Shown here piece by piece: positions 34,651 through 47,245 of a stretch of 64,000 nucleotides of DNA (positions are counted from its first letter, which is position 1; every line of letters starts with the position of its first letter). The translations under genes were made by a program, and so were the position numbers. The notes under the pieces were generated by a model. It saw nothing but the letters and a program-made list of their open reading frames with translations, was not told the DNA's origin and did no database searches. Origin of the DNA: Armigeres subalbatus (taxonomy: Eukaryota; Arthropoda; Insecta; Diptera; Culicidae); NCBI RefSeq assembly GCF_024139115.2, contig NC_085140.1, forward strand, positions 433,627,240-433,691,239, written 5' to 3'.

Positions 34651-35380
34651 GCGTTACAAATAAGACAATAGAGCAATGTTTGCTTAGCTAGGGCATATTG
34701 CCCCCCCTTCCCCTACGCCTGTCATTGGCAAAAAAAGTTGGTGTACTCTGCATCGAATCATAGAACCGGTGTTAGGGCGCAATCGTTAATGCGAACATAT
34801 TTATATTCGGTTAGGTACTGCAAATAAGTCGGATTATAGGTACTCGAGCCGCTATAATCCTTTTTTTCATAATCAAGAATTTTACATCGTTACATTGCTG
34901 CATGATTAAGTGTTTGGTTTTGATAAAATATCCAAACGAAAGTGTGCATGAAAATTGCTTCGCCATAAAAAAAGTGGTGGAAATTTAACACTGTTGTTTA
35001 CATTTAGAACCAAATATAGATGTCGCACATGTCGGGGTAGGGCTTCACTGTTCCGCCTTCTCCCCCTGGTTGATTGTTGGTGATACTTTTTCCTTCATAT
35101 TGCAGTAGCGAGCAACATAATTTGTAACATCAGAAAGCTGCTGGATGCATGCCTCGCTCCAAAGCACATCATGCAGATTTATGGAAAGTTATTATAAGTA
35201 TGTCATTTTAAATTTCAACTTCATAATTATTGAAGTTTATTCAAATATAGTTTTGAATGGTAATCATAATTAGCTGATGTTATTGTTCATAGAGAATACC
35301 AAACTTTGGGATGCCATTGGTAACGAAAAAATCAGCGCTTACTCAGACCAAAATTCCAGTTCAGTGTCGGGAAGCAGTTA
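34651..35380. other. AT-rich DNA, nothing recognised
   Basis: No gene or element boundary identified. Confidence 0.45.
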
Positions 35381-35465
35381 AGGTCGCTCCTGACGGAATC
35401 CAATTTTCAAAGTACTCGCGTTTTCAAGGGCACACCATTCGATACGAAAGCAACGCACAACTGTC

Positions 35466-35523
35466 ATTTTTATTTTTTCAGCTTTGCTGCGTCGCAGCAT
35501 GCGTGAAAAAATAAAAATGACGA
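35466..35523. repeat. Perfect short hairpin inside foldback arm
   Basis: TCATTTTTATTTTTTCA pairs perfectly with TGAAAAAATAAAAATGA around TGCTGCGTCGCAGCA, itself a dyad. The right arm of the foldback lacks it, so it is a later insertion. A partial relative (AGCTTTGCTGCGTCGCA) is at 50,070-50,090. Confidence 0.6.
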
Positions 35524-35734
35524 TTGTATAACATTTCACCGAAAACTATTTCGCGGAATTCCTTTTCGCGGTTGAACATTTCGCGGAATACCATTTGGCG
35601 GTTTGTAACTTTTCGCGGTACGACATTTGGCGGTTTGTACCTTTTCGCCGAATGACTTTTGGCGGAATGTACCATTTCGCGGAATGCACCTTTTCGCGGA
35701 ATATTAATAATAATTCAGCATTTCCAGAATTATT

Positions 35735-35932
35735 ACCTGTGAGGTTTCTAAGCCATGTTACCATTTTTTTACATTCGTTTAACACGAGATTAACACGTTG
35801 AAACTTTTATACCTAAAAAGTCGAAAATTTTTTTTTTATAAATTTCCTAGACCGGCTTGGAAGTTGAACTCAGCCTTCTTCAGCATAGTCTTGCTTGGCA
35901 GCCTCGCATCATCCCGCTAAGGAAGGCCTCCC
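35735..35932 (-). repeat. Decayed Feilai-like SINE
   Basis: GAGGTTTCTAAGCCATGTTACC and CTAGACCGGC..GAACTCAGCC, then CATAGTCTTGCTTGGCAGCC follow the family order in reverse with many changes. Lies within the 35.4-37.4 kb foldback. Confidence 0.65.
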
Positions 35933-35954
35933 AGAATATGTAGAAGTAGGTTTC

Positions 35955-36745
35955 AAAATTGCATTGCCCCTTATACCGGACAGAAACATCCATTTAAAGA
36001 AGGCATTATCAAATCTATTCGACTTATACCGGGCAGATGCGTCCATTTAAAGAAGACGTTACTCCTGCCTTCGCCTTACAGCGGGAAGACGCGTTCTTTT
36101 AAAGAAGGCATTATCAACGCCCTTCGCCTTTTACCAGGCAGATGCATCCATTTAAAAAAGGCGTTACTCCACCCTTCGCCTTATACCGGGCAGACGCATT
36201 CTTTTAAAGAGGACATTAACAACTCCTTTCGCCTTATACCGGGCAGAAGCATTCCTTTAAAGAAGGCATTACCCATCCCTTCTTAAGAGGACATTAACAA
36301 CTCCTTTCGCCTTATACCGGGCAGATGCATTCCTTTAAAGAAGGCATTACCCATCCCTTCGCCTTATACCGGGCAGACGCGTTCTTTCAAAGTAGGTATT
36401 ATCAACTCCTTTCGCTTTATACCGGGCAGATGCATTCATTTAAAGAAGGCATTACCCCTCCCTTCGCCTTATACCGGGCAGACTCGTTCTTTTAAAGAAG
36501 GCATTATCAACTCCTTTCGCCTTATACCGAGCGGATGCATCCATTTTAAGAATGCGTTACCCCTCTCTTCGCCTTATACCGGACAGACGCGTTCTTTTAA
36601 AGAAGGCATTATTAAAATCTTTCGCCTGATACCGGGCAAATGCATCCATTTAAAGAAGGCGTGACCCCTCCCTTCGCCTTATACCGGGAAGACGCGTTCT
36701 TTGAAAGAAGACATTAGCAACTCCTTTCGCATTATACCGGGCAGA
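35955..36745. repeat. Tandem array of ~53-bp units in a two-unit higher-order pattern
   Basis: Fifteen or so units, each with CGCCTTATACCGGGCAGA followed by a TTTAAAGAAGGCATTA block. Units alternate between a type with GACGCGTTCTTTT..ATCAACTCCT and a type with GATGCATTCATTT..ACCCCTCCCT, giving a ~106-bp dimer. One unit near 36,280 is truncated at TTCTTAAGAGGAC, showing a deletion or unequal exchange. Confidence 0.85.
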
Positions 36746-37435
36746 ACATATGGAAGGGTTTCAGGTTTTGAAACCTTCAACCCAAATCGCCGGATTCAGG
36801 TTTGAAAACTTAGTACAATATCGGGTTCGGGTACGGGTTTGTAAGATAAAAAAAACGGGTCCGGGTCGGGTACGGGCTTAAGAAATAAAATACTGAAAAT
36901 TATTTTATTCGGTTTTGTTAATTGTGAGGCTAGTTCGTTGTTTGGACTTGCATTTTTACACATATCTAGTTTGAATTTTCCGGGGAAAACTTTTGTGCCG
37001 GCTTAAATAATTAAATTATGTCGGGTTCGGGTCGAGTACGGGTTTACGAACGCAAAAATTCTAGGGAACGGGTCGGGTTTGCATTAAATCCAAATAAAAA
37101 TTGCCCGGATTGCATGCAATTAAGCAGAAATCGGTAAATATTTGAATGATAATTATTCCAACTGAATTCGGCCAAATGGCATTCCGCGGAATGATTTTCG
37201 GTGAAAAGGTACATTCCGCGAAATGTCTTTCGGAAAAAAGGTGCATTCCGCGAAATGTGTTTCGGAGAGTTGATACATTCCGCGGAATGTCGTACCGCGA
37301 AAAAAAATTCCGCGAAATGATTTTCGGCGAAACAGTATACAACCAAAAATGACAGTTGTGCGTTGCTTCCGTATCGAATGGTGTGCCCTTGAAAACGCGA
37401 GTACTTTGAAAATTGGATTCCGTCAGGAGTGACCT

Positions 37436-37904
37436 TTGTCAAGCATTTCATGGCATCCGCCGTTATGGCGACTGTGGAAATCGGGATTGTTTGGGGAAAT
37501 TCAGAAAACGCTGGGTTTCTCTGAAAAACCTGAGTAAATTCTAGCAGAAATACTGAAAAGTTTTCTGTTCAAAAATATCCCGGCTGAAATGGTCATCATC
37601 GATGTTTGAACCAACACTAGGGTGACCATATGAATTTTTTCCAAAGGAGGACAATTTACCCAAATCGTAGCGAAAAAGGAGGACATTTGGTTAAAAAGGA
37701 GGACATAAAAAACATCGAACGATTTTTGGTTTTTAACATGATTAAAAATATTATATTTGTTAGAGTTTTGCACACTAATGTTTATTGGAAGAAGTTTTGT
37801 AAGAACTAGCAAGTAACCCAGCAAACAAGAGATCGTATAACATTGTGAATAAGTGCACAAAGTGGAGCCATATACGTACACTTTGCATGAACTCAAATAA
37901 AGGC
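37436..37904. other. Non-coding; contains AAGGAGGACA repeats
   Basis: 37,640-37,710 has three copies of AAAGGAGGACA at uneven spacing, probably the end of a dispersed repeat. Nothing else recognised. Confidence 0.4.
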
Positions 37905-38621
37905 ATGTACCTTAGACTGGCCCAGGAAACAAAAAGTTGTCTAATTCCACGGGGCACCCCCCAGGATTGTGTCTTTGGGTGAGAAAATCAATCTCTGAAA
38001 ATTTCAGCTCAATCGCTTGTTGCATAAGCTGGCGCATTTTATTTGAAGTTTGTATGGGGATTTAAGCCAAAATGTATAGGAAAATACACCTCCGTCACTC
38101 ATTCGATCTGGAAATTGGTTCTGATTGCTCAATTGACCTCAGAATTGCAAAAACGGCAGTTGGTATGCTACAGAACAGTTTCACAGAACATTGTATGATG
38201 ATTAAATGAACTTTTATATGGGTTTCGGCTGATGCGATTCGATCAAAAAACCCAAAAATACACAAATCAGCTGCTAATAATTCAGCCGAAAATTATATAA
38301 AAGTTTATTTAATCATCATGCAATGTTCTGTGAAATTGTTCTGTAGCATACCAACTGCCGTTTTTGCAATTCTGAGGTCAATCGAGCAATCAGAACCAAT
38401 TTCCAGATCGAATGAGTGACGGAGGTGTATTTTCCTATATATTTTGGCTGAAATCCCCATACAAACTTCAAATCAAATGCGCCAGCTTATGCAACAAGCG
38501 ATTGAGCTGAAATTTTCAGAGATTGATTTTCTCACCCAAAGACACAATTCTGGGGGGTGCCCCGTGGAATTCGACAACATTTTTTTCTCCCCATAGTAAT
38601 CTGGGCCAGTCTAATGTACCT
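37905..38621. repeat. 701-bp long-inverted-repeat MITE with 8-bp TSD
   Basis: ATGTACCT at 37905-37912 and 38614-38621 brackets an element starting TAGACTGGCCCA and ending in its complement. Arms of about 330 bp pair over almost the entire length with few differences, leaving a centre of roughly 50 bases near 38,240-38,285. An 8-bp duplication fits hAT-type transposition. Transcribed, it would give a long double-stranded RNA. Confidence 0.88.
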
Positions 38622-41100
38622 ATATCGCCTCCACCTTACACTTTTTTGCTAGCACATGCAACGTTGTTTTAGCTGGGAGATACGACATCTTTTCTACTTT
38701 TTTAAGTTATAAACATTAGATCTCCAGATGAAATATTCCCAACTGTCATTATAGCACATTATAGTCTATATCACTTTCCAGTTATAAACTTCCAGCACCT
38801 TCTTTGTGTGTGTGATGTGTGTGTGTGATTTTAGCTTCAACTAATTTTGAAATCAACAGTGAACAGAATTATAACAGGAACAGCTCATCGCATACAATTC
38901 TGAAAATTTGTAAAAAGATAACTGACTGAACATTAGGTTCTATAAGGACGGAACACAAGATGCTTAGGGGACCAGTGAAATTTGTTTCTTGAATGCCATT
39001 AAGAATCACAATTTAAGGCATGTAAATGAGAATGATATTGTTAACTGTATCACTAAGTTCTTAACTGAAGATATTTAAAACTGTTCAGATTTAGACTAAA
39101 GAAACTCAACTGTTCAGATAAGTTCAGATTTCTATTCCATTCTAGGCATGGCATAGGGACTACTCTTTGCCGCACATATTCAAGAAACGAACCGTGCGAT
39201 GCGTCCCAAAGGCAATTCGATGGGTGTTTACTCATAGAAAATTTTGAGAATCATTTGCATTTTTCCTAATCCATTTTCCAATCCAATCCAATACCTATTC
39301 TTCTGTTATCTTCGACATCTGTGTTACTGCAACTCAAGCATTTAATTTCCGATATTAACATTGATTTTATTCAAAAACTTAAAGGAATATATTTCATATT
39401 AGAAAGCAAAACACCATAATATGCGCTTGAAATATAAAGTTCGATATTCAGTTGCATTCCTGTTCCATACAATAGGTACCTATCAAATTCAAGATAGCAA
39501 CATATCTCTCGATAGCTGTAAGAAGTTATTTACAATGTAAAAATTTCTAGAAATCTAATTTCTAGAAATCTGTTTCAGCATTTCAATCAATATTTGTAGC
39601 ATGAAGTTTTCTTGTGAGAACCTTCACCATTATATCCATCATTCTGTGTACTAAGTACCTGGGACAGGACTTGCAAAGAGGGAAAATGAAACGTCATCTG
39701 CTGCCAGTCAACCGCTTTTCTGAACTGTCAGATGCTGCCAGGAGCTTTTTGTGCGAAAGTATTGGAATCCCAAGTAAGGTATTCCACATGATTTTTGTTT
39801 TACGAAGACTTTTCACTTGGAAGAGTATTTCAAAAAAGCCGGCCAGTTTATTATTAAACAGAATTATGAACATGTGTTCATTGCCTTATATGAAAACATC
39901 GTGGAAATAAGATTACAAAATAGCAAAATGGAAACATTTTTATTATGCTGAGAAAAGTCTACATGGCATTAGGTGAAACAGTTGAAAATCCATGGTCAAT
40001 TGTGATGCAGCTGTGATGAAAAGAAAAACAAGAAAAAAGAAGCAACGTCTTTGCAAGTCTCGTCTCCGCTTAGAGTGAAATCAGCAGTGATTCAATTTCA
40101 TTCCAAATTTTCGACCACTATTCTAGTTTGAATCTGGAGCGAAATAGATCAATTTCGTTGGTTTCCCCAGCAGTGTTCCATTCATGTTTTTCAAATTTTC
40201 AATTAAATGAAATAATTATTGCGCTTTTTGCACTTTATAAGAGTTTTGCGAGATTTTTTTTTTTCTCACAGTCATCTTTTTCTCACACTCAATACACTCA
40301 AAAAAGTTTGATTTTCCGTGTATAATATTTATGTGTGAGTGCTCAATCTGAAAACAAATAGACGTCAAATCATGGCGGGAATCGATTTAGTGTACACGCT
40401 TACATGTGACTAACGAGTAATGGGTTATAATTGGGTAGATTTCAGTAATAAAAATCGATCAACCCGAAATGAGAGTGAGTGTGAGAAAAAGAAGCGGGCA
40501 AATCACAATCTACACTTAACTCTTCAAATTGGTGAAATCGGCAATATGTTGCTGCTAAAAAAGGCGCCGTTATTGCAACGTGGATTGATCCGTACACGAA
40601 AAAAAAAATTGCGGTCGAAACTACCATTCCGAGGGTTATTTTAAAAATATGCACTGACGATTTTCAGCAGATAACGTTTGATTATCCGTTTGATTAGTTT
40701 TAAAAACAGAGCGTATTCTACAAAATAGTAGTTGTTACCACGGATTTTTTTCTGTGTAGATAAAATGACGCATTCATACACCAAAACAATAGAAAAATAT
40801 TTGAATCTGACTGACATTGACTTGGACTGATGTCAAACTCCCGGTAGTGAGCAAATGTCAAATTCCAACAAAAATAATTTGGGTGCCACATTCATGAAAA
40901 CGCTACGATTCAGTGCCATACTCATCTTTTAAGTCTATAGAAGCATTCCACTGGCCATAATCCAAGGTGAGCTTATAATCATAACTAAGACTACAACCAG
41001 CGCAGTGCATAATTCCCAACCATCTAAAAGATAGCGTTTCAAGTGCACCCATTACTTCCATCGTTGCCAGTAATTAACCACGTGATTCACAAACGCCTCG
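38622..41100. other. AT-rich DNA with a GT microsatellite
   Basis: (GT)n-type repeat at 38,812-38,837. Short frames (60-98 codons) show no domain. No element ends identified. Confidence 0.45.
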
Positions 41101-43020
41101 TTTACCAGATTCTAAATGAAATAGAAAGTTAAAATCGTTTCAACTGGACCCGGCCACCGTCGTCGGTCGTTTGGTCGTCCGTCCGAGTGGATACACACAC
41201 CCACTCGTGCGCCTCACGGGGCCCCTTCTCGAGCATCTAATCCACACATCGAGTACGTGGTACCCACCTATAAGCAAATAACTGCGCCACAAAGCGCGAT
41301 CGATCCGCGTTGGACGTCCAGCTGCAGTGCAGCAGCAACCTCCTCAAGAAGAAGCCAAGAAAAGTAGAAAAACGGCACCGCCCGCGTCGTCGTCGTCGAT
41401 CGATGGCGCAGGGAGAGGGTGACCGGGCGGGCAAGCAGCGAAAAAAATATAACAGAAAGCTCGAATAGATCGCTCGACGACGGCGATGACGACGAAGGAC
41501 CGTTCACTTTGGTCCAGTTTTAATCTATTCCATAAATATATTTGTGTAACTCCCTTTTTTCGCGCGCGCGGACTCCTCCACACTCGTCCGGCCATTCGTC
41601 GTCAGTTTTGATATTGTTATCGCGCGGGTACCGGACTCTCTCCGCGCTCTCTTGGCGGTGCGGACGGCCTGGCGAGTGCTCCTCGCTCGGCAATGGGGTG
41701 GGTGGGTTATGCATTGGCCGCGCGCGGTCTTACGAAGCGATGGCGAAGGGATCAGCCTATCTATCTATTTGTGCGCGCGAGCGCGAATGTGGTCGCTTAG
41801 AGATGTCGAATTCCGGTTACGGACGAAGTACCGAGTGCAACACTATATCGGTCCTGTGCAGCAGAATGTGTGCATCGAATATGGGGCCGAAAGTAGGGCT
41901 GGTTGATTTCTGATTCGGTCTATACGGCGCACGGGTAGCAGAGGGACCTCTACCGCATCGCCGCTCTCGGTACTGGCAGATAGTGTGATTGCACACAATT
42001 TATGGGCTTCTGGCTGGGGAGTTGCAGCCTGAAGGGCCCACTGGGACCCAACTGCACAATGTATGTATTTAATTTTGTTTTGCTAGGATAAGTAGGTACT
42101 CCTATACCAGCGAGGCAATCAACGAGGTTGAAGTGGATAGGCGTTCCACATCGAGGCAAATGGGAATATCAGTTTCATAAAATTAGATAGATTCAGGTGT
42201 TGGAGTACGATGTGCTGGCAAACCGGAATTAGTTAAATGTAATACGTACTTATCTGAAAATTGAAATGCAGTGCCTATAATTCGTAAACTGGTCATAAAT
42301 GGGCACTTATCTCATTGCTCGCAATTCAGTTCATTAGCCAATTTGAAGAAACTTCCATTTTCTCCGCAATCAATCAACCACGTCGTGTTCCACTTGCTAC
42401 CTTCCTCGTAAACAGAAGAAAAATACAAATGAATCTCATCTGCCAAAATTAGGAGCAAACATTTGTTTCGTTAATCACCATGGCACTCGCACGAAAATGA
42501 CATCTAACGGAAGTTGAAAATTGACTTCTCACCAAAATCGGCCCCACCGACTGACAGACGCTGCACTGACGGGGGACGCAACTAACGAGATGAGCCACCA
42601 GCCGAAACAAAACAAAAAATACCTCACCCGAAAAGGCTGATTGTCCGATGCCAGCAACGTGGGGAGTTGGGAAAAATGCCAGCTTCCAATTGATTGCCAG
42701 GAGCAATGCCGCGGATGACGTGTGCGTGTCTACAAGCGCTAGTCAATGGAACAGTGCCAGCAGCGTGGGGATAGTTTCGGTCATTTCGAAGTCCGCATCG
42801 ACCGAAAAAAAAAGATCGACGAAGAAAGATCGTTATGATTGAAGTTAACAAAAAAGAAAAATGAACCATTTAACAGCATCAGCTACGAATGGGGTGCCGA
42901 CGGACGATGAGTGAAGCAGGAAGGTGGAATTCGAGATGAGGCGGCCTGGGGGACGGCTGACGAAAGAAAAACCTGCGATGAGCTTAATCGGCTCCGAAAC
43001 ACATGCGTAACTCGAATTTC
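41101..43020. other. GC-rich island, unassigned
   Basis: Unique sequence with CpG-rich stretches at 41,150-41,800 and 42,480-42,960, including GACGACGGCGATGACGACGA at 41,475 and GCGCGCGCG at 41,562. Frames on all strands overlap without recognisable domains. Comparable in character to 20.6-22.4 and 59.3-61.1 kb. Confidence 0.3.
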
Positions 43021-44255
43021 TCGCGCTTCCTAAAGTGTTCTGATATGTTCAGCCCAAAGCAGGAAATTGAGGTTCGTTTTCTAGATGAAGTGTGCAATTG
43101 CTTACTGATGTCTTTTATTGTTTCGTTTTGTTACTAAAGTAATCGAGTGTGTGGAAAAGAAACAAAATTGAAAGTAAATAACAATAATGGGAAGAATATG
43201 ACAAAATGGTAAATCCAGCAGGTATCTGAATCTAATGAACACATAATTTGCTTTACTGCATTGTAACTCTATAGGTCAGAGCTTCCAAAACTTTTGGGTA
43301 TGCCACCTAGCAAAATTCTATATGTCTCGCGACCCACTTATGAAAAAATGCATTTTACCAAGTAGTATTGATCATTAATTGAATCAGAATGTCATCTGTT
43401 TCGGCTTCTTCCTTCTAAAAAATATTCACGTTAGCTTACATGCACAAATGCAAAGAATGACGAACATGATATTGTTTGTCAAAATGTTAGCGTATTTATT
43501 TTACTTCATTAAGGGGATATCTTTTAAGCATAGATGTTTTCTAAAATAGCGTGGTGATGTCTAATTAAAATAAAATGCGGTTTGAACTTGAAATTAGGTT
43601 CCTGAAAAAAAAATGATCAAAAGGTTCGGCATGTTAATGTAAGTTGAAATTCTAAGTTATTACGATATCTGTATGTCCCTTTGAGTATTTTTAAGGAAAA
43701 AATGGACCTTCCAAGAGAAACGATAAGTTGGGATATTGAAAACTATTCAACAGTGCATAAGGAGGCGTCTTCTAAGCGATTCTCACAACACTTTCACAAT
43801 TGTCTTATCCTTCTCATCAACTTTCCAGAAGTTTGCTAGTTTATTATGATTGTATTATTATATGAATAACTGAATAGCAAAATCTGATATTAGTTTGTTC
43901 AATCTTTAAGCAAGCAAGAGATTATAAAAATAACTAACGACACTCTGGAAAAGCTTAAAAATCTTAAAGGACTGATCAGTTGTTGAGAAATCCATTGAAA
44001 ACTTAGGGTTTGTTAGAATTTTTTCGGTAACCTAAACATTCTGTGTCTCTGTGAAGCTAATATTCAAACAAAATATTTTTTACAAAATTTAATATTCTTT
44101 CAATTTTAAGACCATATAAGCAATTGAGTATTTTGCTTGATTTTTCTTCTACCTCTCGAAATCTCAGAAGTTGTGTTAGTTCAGAATCAGAGGAGCGTAA
44201 TATCCTTCGCGTTTTTCTTTATTTTAGCAAGATATAGAAATTGTTCAACATTAGT
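43021..44255. other. AT-rich DNA, nothing recognised
   Basis: No gene or repeat boundary found. Confidence 0.5.
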
Positions 44256-44551
44256 GACGACGATATTCTTCGGTTCTTTCAGTCTTTATGACAAGCTCAA
44301 ACAGGTTTTGCGTCTACTATCCGACGTTTCTGTATTTATTACACCTTCCATGCACCAAAATTAGCCGTAGTTGGACGCCATTACTAAAATTCTCAGACAG
44401 CAATATGTCATGTGTGACACACATAAGTACAACAAAACGCAGCCTCTAAATCCCTGAAGAAGGTGTAATAAACACCGAAACGTCGGATAGTAGACGCAAA
44501 CCCGTTTTAGCTTGTCATAAAGACTGGAAGAGCCGAAAAATACCGTCGTCA
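44256..44551. repeat. ~295-bp element with ~93-bp inverted repeats
   Basis: The arms share CAGTCTTTATGACAAGCT and GCGTCTACTATCCGACGTTT (left 44,257-44,349; right 44,459-44,549, inverse), with about ten differences. The centre of about 110 bp is unique. Duplication not resolved. Confidence 0.75.
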
Positions 44552-44822
44552 ATAATCAATCACAGTCGAAAGCAACAATCAATAGTTTCAAAGATATATA
44601 TGTATGTGCAATGCAGAATAGCAACAATTCTAGTTGGGGGGAGGGGGGCTAATTCAATCCTAGGTGGGGCCCCACTGCCCCCCTGTAGTTACGGCAATGT
44701 GCATAACACATGTTGCCATTATAATAACAAACAAACCAATAGCAAAACATTCCAGAAAAAGAAATTATCAATATCAGTTACCCGGGTAGAGATGAATAGC
44801 AAATTAACAACATAATAATAAG
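44552..44822. other. Non-coding with G-run
   Basis: 44,635-44,690 contains GGGGGGAGGGGGG and CCCCACTGCCCCCC, a G/C homopolymer motif like those in the MITE at 61.9 kb. No defined element. Confidence 0.35.
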
Positions 44823-44960
44823 AAATCCCCTAGCGGTGATGGAGCCTTTCTCGTGTGTTATAAAAATAGTATTTTGGTCATAACATCTGAGCCCATATCT
44901 GGTCAATTTCCAATAGGAAACAATGAGACAGGATTCTGCGTCGATAGCAACTTCATTTCA
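44823..44960 (+). repeat. Fragment of a GCCTTTCTCG-ended dispersed element
   Basis: CTAGCGGTGATGGAGCCTTT and CTCGTGTGTTATAAAAATAG followed by GTCAATTTCCAATAGGAAAC correspond in type to the left end of the element at 46,127-46,560. Right end absent. Confidence 0.45.
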
Positions 44961-45154
44961 TTTCATTTAGGGTATCTGTTCCATTATTAATAACATGCTC
45001 CTATATCAATAACATTCGCAAAACAGACAATGTCGTGTTTTGTTGTTTTCCGGCGTGCTCACTGCTGAAAAAATTCACAAAAATGAGAAATAAATCAATT
45101 AGCGCACCAATTCTTTGTTTTCGAATGGTATTGATTTGGGTACATGATATGAAT

Positions 45155-45800
45155 TCAAGGAGCAGTTCCCCTATTTAGTTTACATCTAAACAGATAGCAC
45201 CGAATCAACAGTTTGACGCCACAATACACGGCTCTCCATCTTCGAATGCGCCCCACGCTAGCCAGGACGTTTTGCATTCGATCAGCCCACCTTGCTCCCT
45301 GTGCTCCACGCCGTCTCGTACTTGCCGGATCGGAAGCGAACACCATCTTTGCTGGGTTGCTGTCCGGCATTCTTGCAACATTTGCTGGCCATCGTACCCT
45401 TCCGGCTTTAGCTACCTTCTGGATACTGGGTTCGCCGTAGAGTTGGGCGAGCTCATGGTTCATTCTTCGCCGCCACACACCGTCTTCTTGCACACCGCCA
45501 AAGATGGTCCTAAGCACCCGTCTCTCGAATACTCCGAGTGCTTGCTAGTCCTCCTCGTGCATGGTCCATGATTCATGTCCGTAGAGGACAACCGGTCTTA
45601 TTAGCGTCTTGTACATGACATATTTGGTGCGGTGGCGAATCTTTTTTGACCGCAGTTTCTTCTGGAGCCCGTAGTAGGCCCGACTTCCACAGATGATGCG
45701 CCTTCGTATTTCACGACTAACGTTGTTGTCAGCCGTTAGCAAGGATCCAAGTAGACGAATTCCTCGAGCACCTCGAAGGTATCCCCGTCTATCGTAACAC
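45155..45800 (-). pseudogene. RTE reverse transcriptase C-terminal region, frameshifted
   Basis: Reads LLTADNNVSREIRRRIICGS, LIRPVVLYGHESWTMHEED, an in-frame TAG where copy 1 has a Leu codon (near 45,543), then FERRVLRTIFGGVQEDGVWR and ARWADRMQNVLASVGRIRRW. One base is missing near 45,752 relative to copy 1 at 34.3 kb. This is the thumb/connection end of the RT polyprotein, ending close to the element's 3' terminus. Confidence 0.85.
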
Positions 45801-45924
45801 TGATGCTAGGTCATTAGACCGTAGACCATTAGGCCGAATGGTCATTAGGCCGAACGGTCATTAGGCCGAATGGCCATTAGGCCAAATGGTCATTAGGCCT
45901 AATGAGAAGTGGGAGATGAGTAGA

Positions 45925-46110
45925 TCGAAGTGAGGAAGAACAAAGAAGGAAAAAAGGGGAAGAAGTAAGAAGTAAGAAGGAAGAAGGAAGAAGGAAGAAA
46001 GAAGAAGAAAGAAGGAAGAAAGAATAAGGAGGAAAGAAGAGGAAGAAGGAAGAAAGAAGGAAGAAAAAGGAAGAAATGAAAAAAGATGCAGAAAGAAGGA
46101 AGAAAAAATA
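45925..46110. repeat. GAAGGAAGAA-type purine simple repeat, first block
   Basis: Irregular AAGAAGGAAGAAAGAAGGAA runs, all purine on the + strand, separated from the second block by the CA-containing element. Confidence 0.85.
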
Positions 46111-46126
46111 AAAAATAAAACCCAGA

Positions 46127-46560
46127 TTAATCCACCTAGCGTCGGTGATGCCTTTCTCGCATTTAGTTAAGACACCAACCTTATATGGGGTTTATATGGT
46201 CCGATGTATCATTTTCTTTATAACTTTTAAACGCAATGACCGATCGTTATAAAATTCAATAGTGATCAACAAGGCTTTGTCCCCTGTCGAATGAAACTTG
46301 TTGCGAGAAAATCGGTTAAGGATTACTATACGAAAAGTTGTCTAATGTTTTTATAGCTTTTGTGCACACACATACACACACACACACATACACACACATA
46401 CACACATACATACACACGGACAGACAGACATGTGCTCAGCTCGTCGAGCTGAGTCGATTGGTATAGAATACTATGGGTATCAGAGGCTTCTATAAAAAGT
46501 TCGTTTTTCGGAGTGAAATGATAGCCTTTCGGTACAACTTAGTTGTACGAGAAAGGCAAA
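46127..46560 (+). repeat. Dispersed element with internal CA microsatellite
   Basis: Begins CCACCTAGCGTCGGTGATGC then CTTTCTCGCA and ends with TTGTACGAGAAAGGCAAA, so GCCTTTCTCG appears inverted at both ends. The interior runs ATGACCGATCGTTATAAA to (CA)n at 46,371-46,417, then ACGGACAGACAGACATG and GCTCGTCGAGC. It interrupts the purine repeat. This kind of microsatellite-carrying element is widespread in mosquitoes. Confidence 0.65.
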
Positions 46561-47245
46561 AAGAAGAAAGAAAGAAGGAAGAAATAAGAAAAAAGAAAGT
46601 AGAAGGAAGAGGGGAAATAAAGAAGGAAGAAGAAAGAAGAAAGAAGAAAGTAGGAAGAAGGAAGAAATAAGAAGGTAATGGTAGAAAGGAAGAAGGAAGA
46701 AGAAAGAAAGAAGCAGTTAGAAGGAAGAGGGAAGAAGGAAGAAGGAAGAAGGAAGAAGGAAGAAGGAAGAAGGAAGAAGGAAGAAGGAAGAAGGAAGAAG
46801 GAAGAAGGAAGAAGGAAGAAGGAAGAAGGAAGAAGGAAGAAGGAAGAAGGAAGAAGGAAGAAGGAAGAAGGAAGAATGAAGAAGGACGAAGGAAGAAGGA
46901 AGAAGGACGAAGGAAGAAGGAAGAAGGAAAAAAGAAGAAGGTATAAAGAAAAAAGAAGAAAGGAGAAAGAAGAAGGAAGAAGGAAAAAGGTAGAAATAAG
47001 AAGAAAGAAGGAAGAAAACAGAAGAAAAAAGGAAGAAGGAATAAGGAAAAAGGAAGAAGGAAGGAGGAAAAAAGGAAGAAGGGAAGGAAGAAGGAAGAAG
47101 GAAGCAGGAAGAAGGAAGAAGGAAGAAGGAAGAAGGAAGAAAAAAAAAGGAAGAAAGAAGAAGGAAGAAGGAAGAAGAAAAAAGAAAGAGCCAAAATAGA
47201 AAAAAGAAGACAGATAGAAGATACAAGAAGGGAGATAAAAGAAAG
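46557..47245. repeat. (GAAGGAA)n purine repeat, second block
   Basis: About 690 bases of almost pure AAGGAAG units on the + strand, the core around 46,730-46,880 being perfectly regular with a 7-bp period. It yields long stop-free frames on both strands (Lys/Arg/Glu-rich on +, Phe/Leu/Pro/Ser-rich on -) that are not genes. Confidence 0.9.

Larger units (their letters stand above)
35381..37435. repeat. 2.05-kb foldback element enclosing a tandem array
   Basis: The outer 86 bp (from AGGTCGCTCCTGACGG, 35381) are repeated inversely ending at 37435 with two mismatches. Inside both ends are inverted clusters of a TTTCGCGGAATxxxx-type short repeat (35,530-35,705 and 37,165-37,335). Between them lie a decayed SINE (35,735-35,930), the 53-bp dimeric array (35,955-36,745) and GGGTTCGGGT-type repeats (36,810-37,070). 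The left arm carries a separate 60-bp hairpin (35,466-35,523). No transposase. Architecture resembles Foldback/Galileo-type elements. Confidence 0.75.
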
